Source: Amphimedon queenslandica (lineage: Eukaryota; Porifera; Demospongiae; Haplosclerida; Niphatidae). From it: 48,094 bases of DNA. How positions within the stretch are numbered: the stretch's first letter is position 1; every line of letters starts with the position of its first letter. Below the pieces are notes generated by a model. That model ran no database searches and was not told the DNA's origin. It worked only from the letters and a program-made list of their open reading frames with translations. The position numbers and the translations under genes are program-made. Positions 34,039-42,768 of this stretch are shown piece after piece. The stretch spans positions 100,837 through 148,930 of the forward strand of contig NW_003546373.1 of NCBI RefSeq assembly GCF_000090795.2, given 5' to 3'.

Positions 34039-35133
34039 TATTTAGCAACAAACTGAACACAAGAGGTAGTATTGGGTAACAAATTAATCTTTGATGATAA
34101 TAGCATTTTATTTTTGAAATTATTGTTTCAGAAATTGCTAAGTCTCTTTAGATTAGAATAAATAGAGAGAGGAGAGTTGGAAACCGTATGGAAGATTTAT
34201 TACATTATTTTACTTTTGATGCAATATTTTGCTCAAACTTTAGAGCCATTGTTGTTAATTGTTATATAGGACTCCCTGTGTAATGCAATGCTCCATGAAA
34301 ATAATTTTACAAAAAATAAAGCCAAAAGCATTGCCTCAGTCTGTTATACCTCAAAATGTCAGTTAATGCTTTACTTTGATAGTAATTATTGTAGTAACAT
34401 TTATCTCACTGTTTGTGTATTCTTTTTATTAGTGATCTGCTATTATAATGATGTAAAGTATAGTGCAACATTGCTTTATGTTTCCTCTGAGGTTTTCAAT
34501 TTATACATAACTTCTGTTGCAATAAAGAATTAAATATTATAGTAGGTGTACTAAAATTGCTTTTTATTGTTTACTCAGTAAAAACCACAATAACTGCTAG
34601 TCTGCTCCCCAGGTTCACGGTTCACTCTTCACTCTTCCGTTCACTCCCTCTGTTATATTTCACTCCCCCTTGTGTTTTCAAGCAGATACTTACCATGCTT
34701 AGTTTACAATTAAACACTTTCAGTGTTGATGATACATTGAATGTACTCTTGTCATGTTTAGATTTTTATTTCTATAAAACTAATTCATATTAACTGTTAC
34801 ATTAATTTTATTATTACAGTACATGTTTGACAACATACACTATACCAGTGTCTATTATGTGTTAATGTAATTGATCTGCATAATAGGGAGGACAAACCAA
34901 CAAAGTAATTGTCATTCACTCATTTATAATGAATGTACATGTATTTCTAATCGGTTCGTATAATTTGAATTGGTACATTATACTTGTTGTTCACAAACAT
35001 TTGCTTAATTTACTCTAAAAGCTAAAATCCCATTGGAACTGCAAATGTGCAGCATAATAAGCACTTTTAATCCTCTGGCTTAGAGTATCTGTTAGATAGT
35101 CTGTTACTAAAAATGTTGATACAAAAAATAAAT

Positions 35134-35156
35134 GTGGTCTTGCGTAGCAAGACCAC
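35134..35156. repeat. 10-bp hairpin GTGGTCTTGC / GCAAGACCAC
   Basis: Perfect 10-bp arms with a 3-base loop upstream of SC4. A slightly decayed version is at about 40693-40715 upstream of SC5. It is lacking upstream of SC1 and SC2. Confidence 0.6.
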
Positions 35157-35300
35157 ACCCTGTACTATAAATGTTACTCTGTAAGAGTAATTATTGTGCT
35201 AGGTTGTAGAAATGACCAAATTTGGTCAAAGTAGAGCCTTGGCCTCTACCTGACGATAGTCAAATTGTCTCTGATAACAATAATACCTGTGGTAAAGAAG

Positions 35301-35381
35301 CCAATGTGGGTATCAATTAAACAGTTTTGCCTGTCAATAATCAACGATGAATTTCATTATAAATTAGATATTCTATAAAAG
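35301..35381 (+). promoter_or_regulatory. promoter of SC4: CCAAT and TATA boxes
   Basis: GCCAATGTGGGT starts near 35299 and TATAAAAG is at 35374-35381, 82 bp before the ATG. Confidence 0.7.
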
Positions 35382-35455
35382 CTGCCACTTGTACTATATT
35401 TTTACACAAACTTATCCTTTTGAATCGTTGTTACTTTGTGCTACTTCCTTTGAGA

Positions 35456-36178
35456 ATGTTCACCGTTTTTCTCCTTTGCTGTTTTCTTGTCGTTGCTTCA
35501 AGTGATGGTGCTGCAACTACAAAGAAAAGAGATGTAGTTGCTGTCACTGACTGGCTGCACAAAATCAGCAAGAGGCATAGCTCTCAACTGGAAGTACGTC
35601 AAGACAACAGTGCTTGTGAAAACCAGCTCCAAAGCAACCTTCCTTCCTATTGCAACTTAACGGAACTTACAGGTGGTCTCTCAGATCTCCCCGCTTCATC
35701 CCTCACTGATGCTCAGCTCACTGCTCTCAACAATGCTTACTCTCGATTGTGTGTCTCAGCTTGCATCGATCCAATTGACACCTACTACAATTGTATAGTG
35801 ACGAATGATGATACCTTAAGGGATTATGCCATTACCTTGATTCGTCAAGGTGTCTGTGGACAGGAGAGTGGAGACTATTGTGAGGTGAGGTACATAAGGC
35901 AATATCGAGGAGATTACTCAAATTTCCAACGTTTGTTAAATGCCTGCACATTTACCTCTGGTGGAATATCCTGCAGTTCTGCTTCCTCCACTTGTCTTTC
36001 TTATGTTAACACATTCAGTGATAGGATGGGTTGCTGTACTGAACCATATCTTGGATCTGGTGTCACCTCATGCAGTGGTGTTAGTGTGGATGAGCCTTGT
36101 ACTGGAGTATCCAGTGCTACTGGACTAGTAGCTCCTGTCTTTGTGATGATACTCAGTTTGGTTGGATTTTTGGCCTGA
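35456..36178 (+). CDS. SC4: secreted cysteine-rich, probably GPI-anchored protein, paralogue 4
   Basis: Single exon, 240 residues from the first ATG. Signal peptide MFTVFLLCCFLVVASS, then TTKKRDVVAV (SC4 has Ala-Ala-Thr where others have Ala-Val-Thr). 14 body cysteines, NLT sequon, tail ending GFLA. N-terminal part like SC2 (CENQLQS...NLTELTGG), middle like SC3/SC5 (IDPIDTYYN, QYRGDYS, TFTSGGIS). AATAAA at 36292-36297. Family not recognised. Confidence 0.85.
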   Translation: MFTVFLLCCFLVVASSDGAATTKKRDVVAVTDWLHKISKRHSSQLEVRQDNSACENQLQSNLPSYCNLTELTGGLSDLPASSLTDAQLTALNNAYSRLCVSACIDPIDTYYNCIVTNDDTLRDYAITLIRQGVCGQESGDYCEVRYIRQYRGDYSNFQRLLNACTFTSGGISCSSASSTCLSYVNTFSDRMGCCTEPYLGSGVTSCSGVSVDEPCTGVSSATGLVAPVFVMILSLVGFLA

Positions 36179-36605
36179 GGCTGCTACTGCTGTGTGCCAT
36201 GAACAATATAGAGACTAGCTCTTGAACCGTAGTTTAGTTTTAGTTATATTAGTATAGAGTTTGTGTTAGTTTTGAAGTTGTTTTTTTTATGAATAAAGTT
36301 TTTTTGATGAATAAAATCAGTTATTAGTTAATAATTAATAACAAATTGCCAAGTGAATTGCGCCATGCAGATTGCATCAGAACTTCATTGAAGTGATATA
36401 TTTACAAATATCATGGATAAATATAGACTAGTCTGGTTGAACTAGACTGATAACTACTTTAATTCAAGATTATGCCATTTTTAAATATTATAATGCCCCT
36501 GCTTAATGAATGGCTCTGGCACTTCTTTGACTGTTTTGATCACAGGTTACCAGCAACAAAGTTGCCTAGTAATGTTTGCACATTCAACTCATGCATGCAG
36601 TTTTG
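36179..36605. other. 3' flank of SC4
   Basis: Collinear with the SC3 and SC5 flanks; AATAAA at 36292. No gene. Confidence 0.5.
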
Positions 36606-36696
36606 TAAGCCTTGTACTGGAGTATCCAGTGCTACTGGACTAGTAGCTCCTGTCTTTGTGATGATACTCAGTTTGATGGTTGGATTTGTAGTGTGA
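36606..36696 (+). pseudogene. orphan 3' end of an SC gene (unit 4)
   Basis: PCTGVSSATGLVAPVFVMIL then SLMVGFVV and a stop; near-identical DNA to the functional 3' ends, no gene body. Confidence 0.75.
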
Positions 36697-36836
36697 TTTT
36701 GAAATGGATCTACATGTCATGCTGCATCCTGTGAACACAATTAACTCCGTCAGTGTTAGTAGAGTTTTGGGTGAAGACATGCTATACTTCAGTACACAGC
36801 CAAGAATTTTAATCTGAATCATGACTGACTTTAATC

Positions 36837-37058
36837 ATGACCCAGCTTGACACATCCCTGTATCATAGATTTTGGGCAGCCTGCATGTGCATGCAGCATA
36901 GCATGATCGATACAATTTTGATTGTCAGCCATAAAGTTCATGATTATGATACAACCATGCTGGTGTATGGTAAGCTTACTAGTTTAGGCAGAGCAACAGA
37001 CATGATTCAACACAACATTGATGCCAGTCAAAGTTGTATCAAAATAGACCTGGCTTGA
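36837..37058 (+). other. short ORF conserved upstream of PWWP exon 1 (unit 4)
   Basis: Second copy of the ~74-codon frame described at 20863 (MTQLDTSLYHRFWAACMCMQ ...). Ends 70 bp before the PWWP exon 1 ATG. Function unknown. Confidence 0.3.
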
Positions 37059-37724
37059 ATCAATAATAATTAATTTTAATTATTTATTCATTATTATTTT
37101 GTTGGGCGTGGTTCATCAATTATTAACAATGAATGATATTCAGAATGGTGACAGTTTTGTTACCGTAAATGCAAGGGAAAGTCCTATTTCTAGTGATGTT
37201 GAAAGTTCAGGACTAATCTCATCTGATTCCTTACGGAGAGTGAAGCTGCGAAAGAGGAAGCGTTCTACAGGACCTGAGACTGAGTCGACTGGTACTGCAA
37301 CAGAGCGGAAAGGCCCTCTAAGTGTAGCCATGTTGAGCCTGATTTTGAACTCCCTTCAGAGTCTCCTCTATCATTAAAGGATGAAGCAGGACCAAGTGCA
37401 GCTGCTGATGAAGCTAACACCTCACAAAATAAAGAACCGCTCGATAGTGACCATCAATCAATTATTAATAAATCAGTGGAAATCATAAAAGAGACTAATA
37501 ATGGTGATATTTATGAGGATACTGATGAAGAGGGTGCCAATGAAGTAGGCAATTATTCTACTGTAAAGGGGATTGGTCTGGTAAGTGACTAATTTTTATA
37601 GCCTAATGTACGTAGGCTTTATTTATGCCATAGTAGCTTACATTTTATTTATGTACATAATATTTAAGAGGTACTATATAAATTTTCTATTTTACTAAAT
37701 TATAATGTACTTTTGTATGTTATG

Positions 37725-38290
37725 GTAGAAAGATTGAGTTGAATTCATTTAAAATAAGATTGTTATAAATTTTTAAAGTAGCTTAAAAATTGGGCCGAAT
37801 ACATTGGCCAAATTTTGTCAATAATGACCAAGAGAAGATTTTCTGATGCATATACATATCCTTATATTGTGTAGAAAGTTTGAGCTAATTCCGATCAAAT
37901 TTGATTTTTTTTAGAAATTTTTAAAGTTGCTCAACAAATGACCCAAAGTCCCTGTACCATTATGACAAAATCTCGAACAAATTTTTATCAAAAATGACAA
38001 GGAGAAAATTCTACATTTTTATAATTTTTTAATGCATATAAATGCCCTTATATTGTTTAAAAAATTTTGAAGTACATGTAATTCCACTTAAATGATTTTT
38101 ATGACTTTTTGGAGTTGCTCAAAAATTGGGCCATAGTCCTTGCAAGGTCTCAAACCAAATTTTATCGAAAATGGATAGGAAAAAATTTATTGATATATAT
38201 ATACATGTACATGTTTTATGTTGTGTAGAAAGTTTGAGCTAATTCCAATCAAATTTGGATTTTTTAATAAATTTTAAAAGTTGTGTACTG
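37725..38290. repeat. satellite array, unit 4/5 boundary
   Basis: Three to four monomers of the ~170-bp family, same arrangement as the other boundaries. Confidence 0.8.
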
Positions 38291-38507
38291 TATTGTGATA
38301 CACATACTGATATGTACTAACATGATAATTGATATGTACTGTAGAGATATTTTCCTTGGTTGACTGAGCACCTGTCATTAAATAGAACAGGAGGAAGAGA
38401 GAGTGGAAGAAATACAAATGTAAGAAACCATCAGCTAGGAGAAGACCAATAAGACAGGCATATAATTACAGGTAATGATGGATATGATGATAGTGAATCC
38501 TTTACTG

Positions 38508-38678
38508 CAGTATAGTGGTTTTTAAGGATAATTCAAAGGTTCACAAAATAACTTTTGCAAATTTCCACTATTCTACCATCTTGTACTGTATTAAATTTCA
38601 AGGAATATATAATTTCTTGAATCTTAAAAATTGATAAATTTGCAAAATTTGTTATCCTTGAAAATAACCACTATACGA
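38508..38678. mobile_element. MITE subfamily C, copy 3
   Basis: CAGTATAGTGGTTTTTAAGG at the left, TTATCCTTG...CCACTATACG at the right. Same intron position as copies 1 and 2. Confidence 0.75.
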
Positions 38679-38713
38679 TATGTACAGGGTTAGCTACAGT
38701 GTAGATCTATGTA

Positions 38714-38911
38714 CCATACAGAAGGAAATTTTGGAGGTAGATAAATTTGGTAAATTTGATAGCCATTTTCAAAATAAAAATCCACCATTTTGAGCCATTA
38801 TGTGCATGCATGATGGCACGTGGCCACAAATTTGCCAAATTAAAATTCACCAATCACCAAAATTTAGCAAATTTGCCAAATTTAACTCCCTCCAAAATAT
38901 CCTTTTGTACG
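38714..38911. mobile_element. MITE subfamily B, copy 3
   Basis: CCATACAGAAGGAAATTTTG at the left after TA; the right end TATCCTTTTGTACG before TA is decayed. Same intron position as copies 1 and 2. Confidence 0.75.
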
Positions 38912-39046
38912 TATAAGCACATTTTTAGAATTTGTGAAGAGTATTTTTATTTATATGTACTTTTTGTTTGCATCAGGTACATACAGTGTCACATCACATC
39001 CAGGAAAGACTATCAATTAATGATAGATAAAGTGAAAATTGAGTAA

Positions 39047-40870
39047 ATAAAAAAGAAGAAATGAAAAGGAGAGGTATTAATAATAGGTAAAAGACAAAGA
39101 AAAAGAGAAAGGAAGGAGGAAGAGAGTGGGAGAGTGAGGCTGAACATGGATAACTGTATTATCACACATCAGTTCTTTCTTTATTCTTTTCTTCCCTCTA
39201 TAGTTGCCTGAATTGCTTCCACAGCTTCAGACTTGTCAACATCATAACTACTGTACATGTATGTGTTCAATAATATTATTTTCTATGGCATACCATACAT
39301 GCTATACTCCAGTAGTACTACAGAATATGGCCCAATGACTCCATACTGTTCTATAGTTCACTGGAAATTAATAATTATTTTTTGTTATTATGCAGCTAAT
39401 TTTTTTTTCTTATGCTTGCACCTACTCCAAAACTGAACACAAGAAGTACTATTAAGTAGCAAATTAATTTTTGCAATTTATTTTAAAAATTATTGTTCCA
39501 GAAATTGCTAAGTCTCTTTAGATTAAAATAAATAGAGAGAGGAGAGTTGGAAATTGTATGGAAAATTTATCAAATTATTTTACTTTTAATGCAATATTTT
39601 GCTCAAACTTTAGAGCCATTGTTGTTATATAGCACTTCCTGCTGTAATGCAGTGCTCCATGAAAATAATTTTACGAAAAATAAAGCCAAAAGCATTGCCT
39701 CAGTCTGTTATACCTCAAAATGTCAGTTAATGGTTTGTGATTAGAAAGTCTGGAAGTAATCATGCATCTTAGTACCAAGGGTTTTATGACAAAATTTTAT
39801 GTCAACTGCCTCTGTAATTTCACTTTCTAATTCCTGCAAAATTATGTTGGCGTACCTTTTTTAAAACTTTTTTTAAAATAAAGTCATTAGCAGGCTTACT
39901 TGTGCACTTTGACAAAAATTATTGTAAAAATTAGTAAAATTTATCTCACTGTTTGTGCATTCTTTTTATTAGGGATCTGCTATTATAATGATGCAAAGTA
40001 TAATGCAACATTGCTTTATGTTTCCTCTGAGGTTTTCAATTTATACATAACTTCTGTTGCAATGAATTAAGTATTATATTAGGTGTACTAAAATTGCTTT
40101 TGCAAATTCTTAGAATTTATTGTTTACTCAGTAAAAGCCACAGTATAACTGCTCTCCTAGTTAACACTCTTCCATTCACTCCCTCTTGTGTTTACAAGCA
40201 AATACTTACCATGCTTAGTTTACAATTAAACACTTTCAGTGGTGATAATACATTGAATGTACTCTTGTCATGTTTAGATTCTTTCTTTCTATAAAACTAA
40301 TTCATATTAACTGTTACATTAGTTTTATTATTACAGTACATGTTTGACAACATACACTATACCGGTGCCTATTATCAAGAGTGGATTATCCACTCTTGCT
40401 ATCATGTGTTAATGTAATTGATCTGCATATGGAGGACAAGCCAACAAGGCTTGTCATTCACTCATTTATAATAAATGTATTTCTAATTGGTTCATATAAT
40501 TTGAATTGTTGCATTACATTCATTTTTAACAAAAATGTACACAATAGTCTTGTTCACAAACATTTGCTTTACTCTAAAGGCTAAAATCCCATGGGACTGT
40601 GAATGTGCAGCATAATAAGCACTTTTGATCCTCTGGCTTATAGCATCTGTTAGTCTGTTACTAAAAATGTCGATAGCTACAAAAAATAAATGTGGTCTTG
40701 CATAACAAGACCACACCCTGTACTGTAAATGTTACTCTGTAAAAGTAACTACTATACGAGGTTGTAAAAATGACCAAATTTGGTCAAAGTAGAGTCTGGG
40801 CCTCTGCCTGACGATAGTCAGTGTCTCTAATAACAATAATAACTGTTGTAAAGTAGCATAAACTAGTCAC
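39047..40870. other. leader region of unit 5, no gene
   Basis: Polypurine tract, then the block with ctctatag (about 39200). A deletion removes most blocks equivalent to 900-2300 of unit 1, and the region then continues collinear with unit 4. It holds a perfect 10-bp mini-hairpin at 40376-40398. Confidence 0.5.
40376..40398. repeat. 10-bp hairpin CAAGAGTGGA / TCCACTCTTG
   Basis: Perfect arms, loop TTA, present only in unit 5. Unit 4 reads straight through 'tctattatgtgttaatg' at this place. Confidence 0.6.
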
Positions 40871-40876
40871 ATGAAG

Positions 40877-40958
40877 CCAATGTGGGTATTATCAATTAAA
40901 CAGTTTGCTTGTCATAAATCAACAATGAATTCATTATGAATTAGATATTTTATAACAG
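40877..40958 (+). promoter_or_regulatory. promoter of SC5: CCAAT box and altered TATA box
   Basis: GCCAATGTGGGT near 40876. The TATA position reads TATAACAG (40951-40958) in place of TATAAAAG, 81 bp before the ATG. This may weaken the promoter. Confidence 0.6.
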
Positions 40959-41031
40959 CTGCCACTTGTGCTATATTTTACAGAAACTTATTGTTTTTAA
41001 TCATTGTTACTTTGTGCTACTTCCATTGAGG

Positions 41032-41754
41032 ATGTTCATGATTTTTCTCTTTTGCTGTTTTCTTGTTGTTGCTTCAAGTGATGGTGCTGTAACTACAAAG
41101 AAAAGAGATGTAGCTGCTGTCACTGACTGGGTGCACAAAATCAGCAAGAGGTATAGCTCTCAACTGGAAGTACGTCAAAACCTCACTACTTGTTTAAACC
41201 AGCTTCAAAGCAACCTTCCTTCCTATTGCAACTTCACAGAACTTTCAGGTGGTCTCTCAGATCTTCCTGTTTCATCCCTCACTGATGCTCAGCTCACTGC
41301 TCTCAACAATGCTTATGCTCGACTTTGTGTCTCAGCTTGCATCGATCCAATTGACACCTACTACAATTGTATAGTGACGAATGATGATTCCTTGAGGGAT
41401 TATCTCATTACCTTGATTCGTCAAGGTGTTTGTGGACAGGAGAGTGGAGACTATTGTGAGGTGAGGTACATAAGGGAATATCGAGGAGATTACTCAAGTT
41501 TCCAAAGTTTGTTAAATACCTGTACATTTACCTCTAGTGGAATATCCTGCAGTTCTGCTTCCTCCACTTGTCTTTCTTATGTTAACACATTCAATGATAG
41601 GATGGGTTGCTGTACTGAGCCATATTTTGGATCTGGTGTCAACTCATGCAGTGGTGTTAGTGTGGATGAGCCTTGTACTGGAGTATCCAGTGCTACTGGA
41701 CTAGTAGCTCCTGTCTTTGTGATGATACTCAGTTTGGTTGGATTTTTGGCCTGA
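41032..41754 (+). CDS. SC5: secreted cysteine-rich, probably GPI-anchored protein, paralogue 5
   Basis: Single exon, 240 residues from the first ATG. Signal peptide MFMIFLFCCFLVVASS, TKKR and SKR sites, 14 body cysteines, NFT sequon, tail ending GFLA. N-terminal part like SC3 (CLNQLQS...NFTELSGG), middle like SC3/SC4. Private changes include REYRGDYS, FNDRMGCC and EPYFGSG. AATAAA at 41870-41875. Family not recognised. Confidence 0.85.
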   Translation: MFMIFLFCCFLVVASSDGAVTTKKRDVAAVTDWVHKISKRYSSQLEVRQNLTTCLNQLQSNLPSYCNFTELSGGLSDLPVSSLTDAQLTALNNAYARLCVSACIDPIDTYYNCIVTNDDSLRDYLITLIRQGVCGQESGDYCEVRYIREYRGDYSSFQSLLNTCTFTSSGISCSSASSTCLSYVNTFNDRMGCCTEPYFGSGVNSCSGVSVDEPCTGVSSATGLVAPVFVMILSLVGFLA

Positions 41755-42244
41755 GACTGCTATGCTGTGTGCCTGTGCCATGAACTTATAGAGACTAGCT
41801 TTTGAATAGTTTAGTTTTAGTAATATTAGTATAGAGTTTGAATTCAGTTGTGAGGTTGTTTTTTGATAAAATAAAGTTTTTTTTTGATGAATAAAATCAG
41901 TTGTCTGCATGTTAATAATTAATAACAAATTGCCAAGTGAATTTAAATTGCCAAGTGAATTTAAATTGCCAAGTGAATTGCGCCATGCATTCATTGAAGT
42001 GATTTTACAAGTATCATGGATAAATATAGTCTGGTTGAACTAGACTGATAACTACTTTAAGATTATTCCATTTTTGAAGACAATGCATCCTGCTTAATAA
42101 ACAGCTTTGGCACTGCTTTGACTGTTTTGATCTCAGGTTGCCAACAACAAAGTTGCCTAGTAATGTTCACACATCTAACTCATGCAATGGTTTAGCATTG
42201 ATTTTACATGTAACATAGTTATGGGGTTAGTGTTTGTTAGTGTA
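41755..42244. other. 3' flank of SC5
   Basis: Collinear with the SC2 flank. A short tandem repeat of 'aattgccaagtgaattt' occurs three times at about 41929-41980. No gene. Confidence 0.5.
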
Positions 42245-42339
42245 AATAAGCCTTGTACTGGAGTCAGGGGCTAGTAGCTCCTGTTTTGTGAGGAATTGAT
42301 GATACTCAGTTTGAATGATGGTTGGATTTACGGCCTGAT
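42245..42339 (+). pseudogene. orphan 3' end of an SC gene (unit 5)
   Basis: 'aagccttgtactggagtcag', 'tagctcctgttttgtgagg', 'gatgatactcagtttgaatg': a decayed tail with the same deletion as the unit-2 orphan. Confidence 0.6.
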
Positions 42340-42471
42340 TATTGATATGGATGATGCTGCATCATGTCAACTGCCACAATTAACTCAGTTTTAGTAGAGT
42401 TTTGGGTGAAGACATGCTATACTTTAGTACACAGCCAAGAATTTTAAGTTGATTTATGACTGATTTCAATC

Positions 42472-42693
42472 ATGACCCAGCTTGACACATCCCTGTATCA
42501 TAATTTTGGGCAGCCTGCATGTGCATGCAGCCGGCATAGCATGATTGATACAATTTTGATTGTCAGCCATAAAGCTCATGATTATAATACAACCATGCTG
42601 GTGTATGGTAAGCTTACTGGTTCAGGCAGAGCAACAGACATGATTCAACACAACATTGATGCCAGTATCAAAATAGACATCAGGCTGGCTTGA
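42472..42693 (+). other. short ORF conserved upstream of PWWP exon 1 (unit 5)
   Basis: Third copy of the frame seen at 20863 and 36837. Two local indels change the residues near the start (YHNFGQPACACS), but the frame is restored for MIDTILIVSHKAHDYN and the rest. Ends 75 bp before the intact PWWP ATG. Confidence 0.3.
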
Positions 42694-42768
42694 ATCAGTA
42701 ATAATTATTAATTTAAAATATTTATTCATTATCTGTTGGGCGTGGTTGATCAATTATTAATATTAACA

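Larger units (their letters stand above)
32433..35290. other. leader region of unit 4, no gene
   Basis: Polypurine tract (32433-32525), ctctacag block (about 32580), the 33000-33230 block, blocks equivalent to 1860-3200 of unit 1, a MITE (33854-34038) and a mini-hairpin (35134-35156). A 101-codon frame at 32924-33229 overlaps the conserved block but is not kept in other units. Confidence 0.5.
37129..39046 (+). pseudogene. PWWP-type gene copy 4: broken exon 1 plus terminal exons
   Basis: Opens normally (ATG 37129, MNDIQNGDSFVTVNARES, basic LRRVKLRKRKRS). A 2-nt insertion in 'acagagcggaaagg' shifts the frame at about residue 59, and about 60 bp of the acidic end is deleted before the GTAAGT donor (about 37580). 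Terminal exons are at 38386-38471 (TAA after QM) and 38977-39046 (still open, YIQCHITSRKDYQLM to KIE). Exons 2-7 are absent. Confidence 0.7.
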
